DNA of 64,000 bases from Streptomyces sp. NRRL S-244 (GTDB lineage Bacteria > Actinomycetota > Actinomycetes > Streptomycetales > Streptomycetaceae), in contig NZ_JOCX01000001.1 in assembly GCF_000717915.1 (NCBI RefSeq), positions 124,001-188,000 on the forward strand. The letters run 5' to 3'. Under the pieces are notes generated by a model, which did no database searches, was not told where the DNA came from, and was given only the letters and a program-made list of their open reading frames with translations. Position 1 is the first letter of the stretch, and the number at the start of each line of letters is the position of its first letter. Of this stretch, positions 52,042-62,769 are shown in pieces. The position numbers were made by a program, and so were the translations under genes.

Positions 52042-53228
52042 GCTCCCTTCGCGGACTCGAACAGCACGGCGCGCGGGTCCTCCGACTCCGTCGCGTCGCG
52101 GTACATCTCCAGCGCCTCACGGGCCTTGTCCGACAGCGAGGCCGGAACGGCGACCTCCACCGTCACCAGCAGGTCTCCGCGGGTGCCGTCCTTGCGGACC
52201 GCCCCCTTGCCGCGGGCCCGCATCGTACGGCCGCTGGGGGTGCCCGGCGGCAGCTTCAGCGTCACCGAGGGGCCGTTCAGGGTCGGGACCTTGATGTCGG
52301 CGCCCAGGGCGGCCTCGGCGATGGTCACCGGGACGGTGACCGTCAGGTTGTCGTCCTTGCGGCCGAACACCGGGTGGCCGTCGACGTGGACCACCACGTA
52401 CAGGTCACCGGCGGGGCCGCCGCGCTCGCCCGGGGCGCCCTTGCCGCGCAGCCGGATCCGCTGGCCGTCGGAGACGCCCGCCGGGATGCGGACCTGCATG
52501 GTGCGGGAGGACTTGGCCCGCCCGCTGCCCTTGCAGACGTCGCAGGGGGTCTCGGCGATCAGGCCGCGGCCCTTGCAGTCCGCGCAGGGGTCGGTCAGCG
52601 AGAAGCCGCCGCCGCTGCCCCGCGAGACCTGGCCGGTGCCGACGCAGGTCGGGCACACGCGCGGCGTGCCGTTCTTGTCGCCGGTGCCCGAACAGGCCTT
52701 GCAGGGCGCCTGGGAGGACATCCGGAGCGGGACCGTGGCCCCGTCCACCGCCTCCGTGAAGGAGAGGGTGACCTCCGACTCGATGTCCTGGCCGCGGCGC
52801 GGCTGGACACGGGTCCCGGGACCGGCGCCGCCGCGGTTGAACAGTCCGCCGAAGACATCGCCCAGACCGCCGCCGCCACCGCCGAAACCGCCGGCCGCGC
52901 CGCCACCCGGCTGGGTGCCGCCGAACAGGTCGCCCAGGTCGAAGTTGAACGAGCCGCCGCCCCCGCCGGGACCGGGGCGGAAGCCGCCGTTCCCGAACAG
53001 GGCGCGGGCCTCGTCGTACTCCTTGCGCTTCTTGGCGTCGCCGAGGATGTCATTGGCCTCGGAGATCTCCTTGAAGCGCTCCTCGGCCGAGGCGTCGCCC
53101 TTGTTGGCGTCCGGGTGGAACTCGCGAGCGAGCTTCCGGTACGCCTTCTTGATCTCGGCCTCGGTGGCGTCCTTCGGGACACCGAGGACCTTGTAGTAGT
53201 CCTTCTCGACGAAGTCCTTCGTGCTCAT
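52038..53228 (-). CDS. dnaJ: Chaperone DnaJ
   Basis: Type I Hsp40 of 396 residues: J domain (DYYKVLGVPKDATEAEIKKAYRKLA with HPD motif), Gly/Phe-rich linker (70-150), four CxxCxGxG zinc-finger repeats (CKACSGTG, CPTCVGTG, CADCKGRG, CDVCKGSG) and substrate-binding C-domains. Activates DnaK. Lies 39 bp after grpE and is coupled to hspR. Confidence 0.98.
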   Translation of the reverse strand: MSTKDFVEKDYYKVLGVPKDATEAEIKKAYRKLAREFHPDANKGDASAEERFKEISEANDILGDAKKRKEYDEARALFGNGGFRPGPGGGGGSFNFDLGDLFGGTQPGGGAAGGFGGGGGGLGDVFGGLFNRGGAGPGTRVQPRRGQDIESEVTLSFTEAVDGATVPLRMSSQAPCKACSGTGDKNGTPRVCPTCVGTGQVSRGSGGGFSLTDPCADCKGRGLIAETPCDVCKGSGRAKSSRTMQVRIPAGVSDGQRIRLRGKGAPGERGGPAGDLYVVVHVDGHPVFGRKDDNLTVTVPVTIAEAALGADIKVPTLNGPSVTLKLPPGTPSGRTMRARGKGAVRKDGTRGDLLVTVEVAVPASLSDKAREALEMYRDATESEDPRAVLFESAKGA

Positions 53229-53267
53229 CCCCGGTGTCCCTCCTCTCGTACCGCTACTGGTTCAACG

Positions 53268-53932
53268 TCAGCCCTTGTCGGGGGCATCCGTGTCCTTGTC
53301 CGACGGCGCGTCGGCCTCGGCCGACTCGGACTTGGGGGCCGCGCCCGGCTGGGGCTCGGCCACCGCGACCCGCGCGGGGCGGATCGTACGCTCGCCGATC
53401 CGGTACCCCGGCTGCAGGATCGCGACGCAGGTCGTCTCGGTGACGTCCGGCGCGTACGAGTGCATCAGGGCCTCGTGGATCGTCGGGTCGAAGGGCTCGC
53501 CCTCCTTGCCGAACTGCTGCAGCCCCATCTTGGCCGCGGCGGTCTCCAGCGATTCGGCCACCGACTTGAAGCCGCCGACCAGCTCGCCATGGTCCCGCGC
53601 CCGGCCGATGTCGTCCAGGGTCGGGAGCAGCTCCGTCAGGAGGGACGCGACCGCGATCTCCTTGACGGCGATACGGTCCCGCTCGACCCGGCGGCGGTAG
53701 TTCTGGTACTCCGCCTGGAGCCGCTGGAGGTCCGCGGTGCGCTCGCCGAGCGCGGTGCGGGCCTGGTCCAGCTGCGCCAGCAGAGCGACATCCTGTGCTG
53801 CTGCGGAGTCCCCGGCCGGGGCCGCGGCCTCCTCCTTGGAGGAAGCTGCGGCCTTCGGCTCGGCGGCGTCGTCAGGCGTGCCGTCGGCGGGGACTTCGGG
53901 CTTCTCCTCGAAGCCCGGGGTCTCCTCCGACA

Positions 53933-53933
<1 letters not shown>
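53268..53933 (-). CDS. grpE: Nucleotide exchange factor GrpE
   Basis: GrpE of 221 residues, releasing ADP from DnaK. An acidic, Ala-rich N-terminus leads into the long coiled coil (RTADLQRLQAEYQNYRRRVERDR) and the beta domain (HEALMHSYAPDVTETTCVAILQPGYRIGERTIRPARVAV). Start overlaps the dnaK stop by one base (TGATG). The C-terminal tail is longer and more acidic than in most bacteria, as usual in Streptomyces. Confidence 0.97.
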
Positions 53934-55843
<1,910 letters not shown>

Positions 55844-55851
55844 TCAACAGA

Positions 55852-55872
55852 GGTGAGTGGAGGCGACTCAAC
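55852..55872. promoter_or_regulatory. HAIR element 2 of dnaK operon
   Basis: GGTGAGT-GGAGGCG-ACTCAAC, weaker in the left half, centred 52 bp from element 1. Together they form the usual multi-site HspR control region. Confidence 0.8.
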
Positions 55873-56026
55873 TTTTATCCGGGCCTTACGCTCACGGCAC
55901 CCTCTGGAGGCCCTCACGGCACCCCCGGAGGCCCCGGGAGGCCCTCCGGGGGCCGAGCGGGCGATGCTGGGCCGGTCCACTGCGCGGCACCGCCGAAACC
56001 GCCGGAGGCGCGGGCAGGGTGCCCCC

Positions 56027-56656
56027 ATGCCGCTGCCGCCGCTCACGCTCCCCACGATCCGGCACCTCGTACGACGGCGCCCGGCGAGCCCGCACCCCTT
56101 CGTACGCCTGCCCGCCCCGGCAGGCTCGCCCGCCGCCTCGGGTCTGCCGGGCCTGCCAGGCCTGCCGGACCTGTCGGCGAAGCGGGTGGTCGACCTCCTC
56201 GGGGCCGCCGCGCTGGCCGGGCTGTTCGCACTGCCGCTGCTGGTCACCGCCGCCCTGCTGTACGCAGCCCAGGGCGGGCGGGTCTTCGTACGGGAACCGG
56301 CGGCCGGGCTGGCCGGGCGGCCGTTCCTGACCTGGCGGCTGCGCACGGACGCCGCGGGCCGGCTGGGGGTGACCCTGAAGCGGTGCGCCCTGGACGGGGT
56401 GCCGCAGCTGCTGAACGTGCTGCGCGGCGAGATGTCGCTGGTCGGGCCGCGCCCCGAACCGCGTACGGACCGGGCCGACCGGCTCTTCGTACGGCCCGGA
56501 ATGACCGGATTGTGGCAGGTCAGCGCGCGATCCGACCTCCCCTGGGAAGAGATGGCCCTGCTGGACCGGCACTATGTGGAGAGTCATTGGCTGGGGATGG
56601 ATCTCGCGATCCTGGCTCAGACCCCTCGGGCGGCCTGTCGGCACAGGCGCTCCTGA
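56027..56656 (+). CDS. Sugar transferase (WcaJ/phosphoglycosyl transferase type), short
   Basis: Polyprenyl-phosphate sugar-1-phosphate transferase domain of 209 residues: KRVVDLLGAAALAGLFALPLLVTAALLY membrane anchor, then RCALDGVPQLLNVLRGEMSLVGPRPEPR and GMTGLWQVSARSDLPWEEMALLDRHYVE. These match the catalytic domain of initiating sugar transferases for exopolysaccharide. It lacks the N-terminal membrane half and the region between the anchor and the LDG motif is shorter than usual. ATG 56027 is one of several in-frame starts, earlier ones overlapping the dnaK control region. No polysaccharide genes surround it. Confidence 0.85.
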   Translation: MPLPPLTLPTIRHLVRRRPASPHPFVRLPAPAGSPAASGLPGLPGLPDLSAKRVVDLLGAAALAGLFALPLLVTAALLYAAQGGRVFVREPAAGLAGRPFLTWRLRTDAAGRLGVTLKRCALDGVPQLLNVLRGEMSLVGPRPEPRTDRADRLFVRPGMTGLWQVSARSDLPWEEMALLDRHYVESHWLGMDLAILAQTPRAACRHRRS

Positions 56657-56728
56657 GGCATGCCTGAGCGACACAGATCACCGCTCGCCCACCTACATTG
56701 CGGCGCGGGGAATGGGTAACCTCAAGCC

Positions 56729-56757
56729 TTGACTTCATAAGTTACCGCTTAGTAAGT
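56729..56757 (+). promoter_or_regulatory. Promoter and operator-like repeat of etfD-like gene
   Basis: TTGACT (56729-56734) can serve as -35; the imperfect inverted repeat AGTTAC-CGCTTA-GTAAGT (56740-56757) overlaps the expected -10 region. Such TTAC/GTAA repeats are TetR-type operators, which would fit fatty-acid responsive control. Confidence 0.45.
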
Positions 56758-56777
56758 GCCGCCCGAGGAGCCCTTCC

Positions 56778-59711
56778 ATGCAACTCGCCGCGATCATCGT
56801 GTCGCTGGTCATCACGGTGGTGGCCGTCGCGCTGTTCGGCCGTGCCACCGTGCAGATCTACCGCTTCGTGCGGCTCGGCCAGCCAGTGCCCGCGGGCACG
56901 CGCACCGGCGACCCCACACAGCGCACCATCACCCTGGTCAAGGAGTTCCTCGGCCACACCCGCATGAACCGCTGGGGGATCGTCGGCTTCGCGCACTGGT
57001 TCGTGGCGGTGGGCTTCTTCTCGCTGCTGCTGACGATCGTCAACGCGTTCGGCCAGCTCTTCCAGGCCGACTGGCTGATCCCGATCATCGGTGACTGGCT
57101 GCCGTACGAGATCTTCACCGAGTTCCTCGGCCTGATGACCGTCCTCGGCATCGTGACCCTGATCGTGATCCGGCAGCTGAGCCGGCCGAGCGCGGCGGGC
57201 CGCAAGTCCCGCTTCGCGGGTTCCAAGACGGGCCAGGCGTACTTCGTCGAGGCCGTCATCCTGATCGTCGGCGTCTGCATCATGACGCTGCGCGCGCTGG
57301 AGGGCGTCCAGCACGGCGTCGACGGCTGGGAGCCGGGCTTCTTCGCCTCGTACCCGCTGATCGCCGCGTTCGACGGGCTGGACCTGAGCACCATCCAGTA
57401 CCTGACGTACTTCTTCGCCGCGCTCAAGATCGTCACGTCCTTCACCTGGATGATCACGGTCTCGCTCAACACCAACATGGGTGTCGCGTGGCACCGCTTC
57501 CTCGGCTTCCCGAACATCTGGTTCAAGCGGAACGCGGACGGTTCGACGGCGCTGGGCGCGCTGCAGCCGATGACGAGCGGCGGCAAGGAGATCGACTTCG
57601 AGGAGCCGGGCGAGGACGACGTCTTCGGCGTCTCCCAGGTCGAGCAGTTCTCCTGGAAGGGCATCCTCGACTTCTCCACCTGCACGGAGTGCGGCCGCTG
57701 CCAGTCGCAGTGCCCGGCGTGGAACACGGGCAAGCCGCTGTCCCCGAAGCTCCTGATCATGTCGCTGCGCGACCACGCCCACGCCAAGGCGCCGTACCTG
57801 CTCGCGGGTGGCGGCAAGACCATGGAGGGCGAGGAGAAGGCGACGCCGGAGCAGCTGGCGGACGTTCCCGCGGCGGCGCTGGCGGAGGCGGAGCGCCCGC
57901 TGATCGGCACGGCGGAGGAGAACGGTGTCATCGACCCGGACGTCCTCTGGTCCTGCACGACCTGCGGTGCGTGTGTCGAGCAGTGCCCGGTCGACATCGA
58001 GCACATCGACCACATCGTCGACATGCGCCGCTACCAGGTGATGATCGAGTCCGCGTTCCCGTCGGAGGCGGGCACGATGCTCAAGAACCTGGAGAAGAAG
58101 GGCAATCCCTGGGGCCTCGCCAAGAAGCAGCGCGTGGAGTGGACCAAGGAGGTCGACTTCGAGGTCCCGATCGTCGGCAAGGACGCCGAGGACCTCTCGG
58201 AGTACGACTACCTGTACTGGGTCGGCTGCGCGGGCGCCCTGGAGGACCGGGCGAAGAAGACCACGAAGGCCTTCGCCGAGCTCCTGAACATCGCGGGCGT
58301 CAAGTTCGCGATCATGGGCGGCGACGAGAAGTGCACCGGTGACTCCCCGCGCCGCCTGGGCAACGAGCCGCTGTTCCAGCAGCTGGCCCAGGAGAACGTC
58401 GCCATGCTGAACATGGCGTTCGGCGAGGACGACGAGGACGAGTCGACGCGCAAGCCGAAGTCGGCGAAGCGCATCGTCTCCACCTGCCCGCACTGCTTCA
58501 ACACGATCGCGAACGAGTACCCGCAGCTGGGCGGCGAGTACGAGGTCATCCACCACACGCAGCTGCTCCAGCACCTGATCGACGAGGGCCGGCTGACGCC
58601 GGTCACGCCGGTGGACGGCCTGATCACGTACCACGACCCGTGCTACCTGGGTCGGCACAACAAGGTCTACACGCCGCCGCGCGAGATCATGTCGGCCGTA
58701 CCGGGGCTGCGCCAACAGGAGATGCACCGCCACAAGGAGCGGGGCTTCTGCTGTGGCGCCGGTGGCGCGCGGATGTGGATGGAAGAGCGCATCGGCAAGC
58801 GCATCAACAACGAGCGCGTGGACGAGGCCCTGTCCCTGAACCCGGACATCGTCTCGACGGCCTGCCCGTTCTGCCTGGTCATGCTGACGGACTCGGTGAA
58901 CGGCAAGAAGAACGACGGCCAGGCGAAGGAATCCGTCCAGGTCGTGGACGTGGCCCAGCTCCTCCTGGAGTCGGTCAAGGCCCCGGCCCCGACGGAAGCC
59001 GAACTCGCGGCGGAAGCCCTGGCGGCGGAGGAAGCGGCGGCCGCGGAGGCGAAGGCGGCAGCCGAAGCCAAGGCGGAAGCCGAAGCGAAGGCGGAGGCAG
59101 CGGCCAAGGCCGAGGCAGAAGCCGCGGCCAAGGCGGAAGCCGAAGCCAAGGCGAAGACCGAAGCTGCGGCCAAGCCGGAAGCCGAAGGCACGGCCGAGGC
59201 GGAAGCTGCGGCCGGGGCAGAGGCAGAAGCCGAAGGCACCGCGAAGACGGAAGCTGCGGCAGCGGCAGCGGCAGAAGCCGAAGGCACGGCGAAGACGGAA
59301 GCTGCGGCAGCGGCAGAGGCAGAGGCAGAGGCAGAAGCCAAGGCGAAGGCCGAGGCGGAAGCAGCGGCCAAGGCCGAGGCAGAAGCCGAAGCCAAGGCGG
59401 AGACCGAAGCTGCGGCCAAGGCGGATGCCGAGGCGAAGTCCGAGGCCGAGGCTCCGGCAGGGGCAGCAGCTCCTGCCTCGACCGAGGCCGAGGCGGACGC
59501 CAAGGCGCCGGCGGAGCCGGAAGCAGAAGCCGCCACCGAGGCCGACGACGCAGGCTCCACCGCCAAGGGCGAGGCCGAGCCGGAGGCGGACGCCACCGCT
59601 GGGACCGAGGCCCAGGCTGCCGCCGACGCGGAAGCCGCGACCGAGGCGGAGCCGAAGGCTGCGGAGGACGCCAAGGCCGAGGCCGAGGCGAAGCCGGAGG
59701 CCAAGGCCTAG
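56778..59711 (+). CDS. EtfD-like membrane Fe-S oxidoreductase with long tail
   Basis: A 977-residue protein. Residues 1-250: five or six helices resembling the cytochrome b (NarI-like) domain; about 300 and 393: two 4Fe-4S motifs (CTECGRCQSQCP, CTTCGACVEQCP); about 470-720: two CCG domains (STCPHCFNTI, DPCYLGRHN, FCCGAGGARMW, STACPFCLVML). This is the architecture of actinobacterial EtfD, which passes electrons from ETF in fatty-acid oxidation to the quinone pool. From about residue 735 to the end lies a tail of almost only Ala, Glu and Lys in degenerate repeats. ATG 56778 has CGAGGAG ahead. Confidence 0.88.
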   Translation: MQLAAIIVSLVITVVAVALFGRATVQIYRFVRLGQPVPAGTRTGDPTQRTITLVKEFLGHTRMNRWGIVGFAHWFVAVGFFSLLLTIVNAFGQLFQADWLIPIIGDWLPYEIFTEFLGLMTVLGIVTLIVIRQLSRPSAAGRKSRFAGSKTGQAYFVEAVILIVGVCIMTLRALEGVQHGVDGWEPGFFASYPLIAAFDGLDLSTIQYLTYFFAALKIVTSFTWMITVSLNTNMGVAWHRFLGFPNIWFKRNADGSTALGALQPMTSGGKEIDFEEPGEDDVFGVSQVEQFSWKGILDFSTCTECGRCQSQCPAWNTGKPLSPKLLIMSLRDHAHAKAPYLLAGGGKTMEGEEKATPEQLADVPAAALAEAERPLIGTAEENGVIDPDVLWSCTTCGACVEQCPVDIEHIDHIVDMRRYQVMIESAFPSEAGTMLKNLEKKGNPWGLAKKQRVEWTKEVDFEVPIVGKDAEDLSEYDYLYWVGCAGALEDRAKKTTKAFAELLNIAGVKFAIMGGDEKCTGDSPRRLGNEPLFQQLAQENVAMLNMAFGEDDEDESTRKPKSAKRIVSTCPHCFNTIANEYPQLGGEYEVIHHTQLLQHLIDEGRLTPVTPVDGLITYHDPCYLGRHNKVYTPPREIMSAVPGLRQQEMHRHKERGFCCGAGGARMWMEERIGKRINNERVDEALSLNPDIVSTACPFCLVMLTDSVNGKKNDGQAKESVQVVDVAQLLLESVKAPAPTEAELAAEALAAEEAAAAEAKAAAEAKAEAEAKAEAAAKAEAEAAAKAEAEAKAKTEAAAKPEAEGTAEAEAAAGAEAEAEGTAKTEAAAAAAAEAEGTAKTEAAAAAEAEAEAEAKAKAEAEAAAKAEAEAEAKAETEAAAKADAEAKSEAEAPAGAAAPASTEAEADAKAPAEPEAEAATEADDAGSTAKGEAEPEADATAGTEAQAAADAEAATEAEPKAAEDAKAEAEAKPEAKA

Positions 59712-59730
59712 CAGGGCGCCAGCCCGCAAC

Positions 59731-59783
59731 GAAACGCCGGTACGGCCGGCCCCTGCTCAAGGGGCCGGCCGTACCGGCGTTTC
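59731..59783. terminator. Very long terminator after etfD-like gene
   Basis: A perfect 24-bp stem (starting GAAACGCCGGTACGG, loop GCTCA), followed by a second hairpin (CCGGGGGC...) near 59788-59806. Confidence 0.92.
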
Positions 59784-59871
59784 GGGGTCCGGGGGCGGAG
59801 CCCCCGGTTTCGGGAAGGGGCGGGGTGGGGATAAGGCCCCGCGCAGCGGCCCACCCAACCACCCCACCCCG

Positions 59872-60948
59872 TCAGGACTGGTCGGCCCGCCCCCGCTTCA
59901 GCAGAGCGAAGCCCAGCCCAGCCGCCCCCACCGCGGCCATCCCCCCGCTGGCGGCAACGAGCATCGGCGTATCACCCGTCGAAGCCCCGACTCCGGCTCC
60001 GGCTCCGGCTCCGACGCCCTCCGCCCCGGCCTTCACTCCACCCTTCGGGACCACCCGGTCCCCCGCCGGCTTCGCAGCCGCCTTCGACGGCTCGGCCACG
60101 TACTTCTCGATCAGCTTCCCGTCGAACCCGTACACCCAGCTGCTCCCGCCACCCTTCCCGTCGATGACGACGAACTTCACGCGCTTCCCGTCCTGGACGA
60201 TCCGGTACGTCCAGCCGTCGTTCTGCGCGCTGGGGTGCTTCAGGTCGATCGTCCCGAGGAGGTTCCCGTTCGGCATGGAGATCTCGACGCGCTTGCCGTT
60301 CGGGCCGTCGATCAGCTTCGCGATCCGCCCGTCCGGCATGGTGATCCGGACCGAGGTCTCCTTCTTGACCTCGTGCTTCGGCTTCTCCACCGGCTTCTCC
60401 ACCGGCTCGGGCATCGGCTTCGGCTTCGGCATCGGCTTCTGCTCGCCCTCCACCCACGAGGTCACGGTCCCGTTCGGCTGGAGGACGACGTGCAGCCCGT
60501 TGTTCTGCCCGTACGCCGGCTTGCCGCCCTTGCTGACCAGCGTGTCCAGCTTCGTCGACCCGGAGAAGACCTCGGCCTCGAAGTGGCCGTTGCCGATCTT
60601 GTAGACCTTGGCGATCGAGCCGTCCGCCAGCTTGACCGTGGTCACGAAGGCCCGCTCGACCGACGGCGCGGTCGGGTCGACCTGGGGCACGGTCGGATCA
60701 ACGGCCGGCTCCGTAACGGGCTTGGGCTTGCCCTCACCAGACGCACCCTCACCCGACTTCCCCTCCTCCACGGGCCGCTCCTGCACGGGCCGCTCCTGCA
60801 CCGGCTGCTCGACCCCCGGCAGAACCTCCTGCTCCGGTCCGGCCGACGAGTCCGCGAACGCGGATCCGACCGGGAGGGCCAGTACGGCGGCCGCGCCCGC
60901 GGAGACGGCGGCGGTACGAAGGGTGGTGCGACGGGTCGTGCTGCGCAT
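59872..60948 (-). CDS. Secreted surface protein with sortase-like tail
   Basis: A 358-residue exported protein. Signal sequence (TTRRTTLRTAAVSAGAAAVLALPVGSAFA), a Pro/Glu-rich linker with PVQERPVQERPVEE repeats, two related domains of about 80 residues (VTTVKLADGSIAKVYKIGNGHFEAEVF and SVRITMPDGRIAKLIDGPNGKRVEISM) separated by a Pro/Lys linker, and a C-terminal hydrophobic helix plus RGR tail preceded by GASTGDTP. That tail looks like a sortase signal, but the expected LPxTG or LAxTG is not exact. ATG 60948 is the start at the signal peptide. Confidence 0.82.
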   Translation of the reverse strand: MRSTTRRTTLRTAAVSAGAAAVLALPVGSAFADSSAGPEQEVLPGVEQPVQERPVQERPVEEGKSGEGASGEGKPKPVTEPAVDPTVPQVDPTAPSVERAFVTTVKLADGSIAKVYKIGNGHFEAEVFSGSTKLDTLVSKGGKPAYGQNNGLHVVLQPNGTVTSWVEGEQKPMPKPKPMPEPVEKPVEKPKHEVKKETSVRITMPDGRIAKLIDGPNGKRVEISMPNGNLLGTIDLKHPSAQNDGWTYRIVQDGKRVKFVVIDGKGGGSSWVYGFDGKLIEKYVAEPSKAAAKPAGDRVVPKGGVKAGAEGVGAGAGAGVGASTGDTPMLVAASGGMAAVGAAGLGFALLKRGRADQS

Positions 60949-61137
60949 GTGGGGGCTCTTCTCGTACTCGTAGGTCGTGGGTCGTGGGTCGTGGGTCATG
61001 TCTGTCTCGTCGACGGCGACACATACGAAGCTACGGACGCGATATCTACGTATTCCGTCGGAGACGTAACGAACCTCCACAGGCTCCCCACCAACCATGT
61101 AACTCACAAAAACCGGCCCAAAACCACCCATCGGGGA

Positions 61138-61151
61138 TCCCCTAGGGGATG
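61138..61151. promoter_or_regulatory. Palindrome in divergent promoter region
   Basis: ATCCCCTAGGGGAT is a perfect 14-bp palindrome in the 280-bp region between the divergent surface-protein and Yip1 genes. No factor is assigned. The same region holds three TCGTGGG repeats near 60974-60996. Confidence 0.45.
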
Positions 61152-61228
61152 TCACAGCTCAGCCGCAAAGGGCCCCTATTCCGGCAGCCCGCCCACCACG
61201 CCACCCGGGACCAGGTACGTTCGATCAC

Positions 61229-62158
61229 GTGGCTGGATTCAGGATCGGACGCGGCCGGGACAACAACCGCGCTCCCCAACAACCCCCGCGGCAGCAGCCG
61301 TACGGTCAGCAGCAGCAACCGCCGCAGGCGCCGTACGGACAGCAGCCCTACCCTCCCCAGCAGCAGTGGCCTCAGCAGCCCGCCGCCGGAGGTCACGGCG
61401 AGCCCGAGTACTTCGACCCGCACGAGCAGCAGCCGTACGGACAGCAGCAGGGCCAGTCGTACGGCCAGCAGCAGCCCCCGTACGGCCACGGCGGTCACGG
61501 CGGCGGCTCGTACGCGAACGACAACCCGGGGCACACCCAGGTCTTCGCGTACGGCGAGGACCCGTACAGCCAGGGCGCGACGTACCACGCGGGCGCCGCG
61601 GCCGCCGCGCCGACGGGCCCGCGACTGCCGTGGAAGGAACTCCTCCGCGGCATCGTGATGCGGCCGGGGCCGACGTTCCTGCAGATGCGCGACTACGCCG
61701 TCTGGGGCCCGGCGCTGATCGTGACCTTCCTCTACGGCCTGCTCGCGGTCTTCGGCCTCGACGACGCCCGCGAGGACGTCATGAAGGCCACCCTCCCCAA
61801 CGCCGTCCCGATCGTCCTCAGCGCCGGCGTGGCCTTCGTCATCTGCGGCCTGATCCTGGGCGCCGTCACGCACACCCTGGCCCGCCAGCTGGGCGGCGAC
61901 GGCGCGTGGCAGCCGACCGTGGGCCTGTCGATGCTGGTCATGTCCATCACGGACGCGCCGCGCCTGCTCTTCGCCGTGTTCCTCGGCGGGGACAACCTGT
62001 TCGTGCAGGTGCTGGGCTGGGCCACGTGGGTGGCGGCCGGAGCCCTGTTCACATCGCTCGTCAGCAAGTCGCACGACCTGCCGTGGCCGAAGGCGCTGGG
62101 CGCGTCCGCGATCCAGCTGGTCGCACTGCTGTCGATCATCAAACTGGGCACGCTGTAA
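61229..62158 (+). CDS. Yip1 domain membrane protein with Gln/Pro/Tyr-rich leader
   Basis: A 309-residue protein starting at GTG 61229. Residues 1-135 are disordered, rich in Gln, Pro, Tyr and Gly (PYGQQQ repeats); the rest has about five hydrophobic helices of the Yip1 family (WGPALIVTFLYGLLAVFGL ... LPWPKALGASAIQLVALLSI). Similar leader plus Yip1 proteins are common in Streptomyces; function unknown. Confidence 0.88.
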   Translation: MAGFRIGRGRDNNRAPQQPPRQQPYGQQQQPPQAPYGQQPYPPQQQWPQQPAAGGHGEPEYFDPHEQQPYGQQQGQSYGQQQPPYGHGGHGGGSYANDNPGHTQVFAYGEDPYSQGATYHAGAAAAAPTGPRLPWKELLRGIVMRPGPTFLQMRDYAVWGPALIVTFLYGLLAVFGLDDAREDVMKATLPNAVPIVLSAGVAFVICGLILGAVTHTLARQLGGDGAWQPTVGLSMLVMSITDAPRLLFAVFLGGDNLFVQVLGWATWVAAGALFTSLVSKSHDLPWPKALGASAIQLVALLSIIKLGTL

Positions 62159-62209
62159 ACCCACGCCCCAGGGCCCACGGCCCACGACCGAGGGCCCACG
62201 ACCACGAGA

Positions 62210-62242
62210 AAGGGCCCCGGCGCACAACGCGCCGGGGCCCTT
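62210..62242. terminator. Bidirectional terminator between Yip1 and phosphoribosyltransferase
   Basis: A perfect 14-bp stem (AAGGGCCCCGGCGC, loop ACAAC) between convergent genes. Confidence 0.9.
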
Positions 62243-62268
62243 CCCCACGTACCAGGCCTTCTCACATA

Positions 62269-62769
62269 TCAGGCGTCGAGAACCTGACCCTCACGCTTCA
62301 CCACGGGCGGCTCGACCGACCAGGGGAAGTTGATCCACTCGTCGGTCTTCTTCCACACGTACTCGCACTTCACGAGCGAGTGGGACTTCTCGTAGATCAC
62401 GGCGGACCGGACCTCGGCGACGTGGCCCAGGCAGAAGTCGTGGACGAGCTTCAGCGTCTTGCCGGTGTCGGCCACGTCATCGGCGATGAGGACCTTCTTG
62501 TCGGTGAAGTCGATCGCCTCGGGCACGGGCGCCAGCATGACCGGCATCTCCAACGTGGTCCCGACACCCGTGTAGAACTCGACGTTCACCAGGTGGATGT
62601 TCTTGCAGTCGAGCGCGTACGCCAGGCCGCCGGCGACGAAGACGCCGCCCCGGGCGATGCTCAGGATGATGTCGGGCTCGTAGCCGTCATCGGCGATGGT
62701 CTGCGCGAGCTCGCGCACGGCCCGCCCGAAGCCCTCGTAGTTCAGGTTCTCTCGTACGACGTCGCTCAT
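62269..62769 (-). CDS. Phosphoribosyltransferase family protein
   Basis: A 166-residue type I phosphoribosyltransferase, annotated in Streptomyces next to dcd. The PRPP loop is [17 protein letters not shown] and [16 protein letters not shown] is the pyrophosphate loop. It resembles hypoxanthine/xanthine-guanine enzymes, but the substrate is not fixed. ATGA overlap with dcd points to a nucleotide-salvage operon. Confidence 0.9.
   Translation of the reverse strand: MSDVVRENLNYEGFGRAVRELAQTIADDGYEPDIILSIARGGVFVAGGLAYALDCKNIHLVNVEFYTGVGTTLEMPVMLAPVPEAIDFTDKKVLIADDVADTGKTLKLVHDFCLGHVAEVRSAVIYEKSHSLVKCEYVWKKTDEWINFPWSVEPPVVKREGQVLDA

Noticed and set aside
58640..60604. Gly/Arg/Ser-rich frame over the tail of the EtfD-like gene
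   Set aside because: It is the shifted reading of the Ala/Glu/Lys repeat DNA, not a separate gene.
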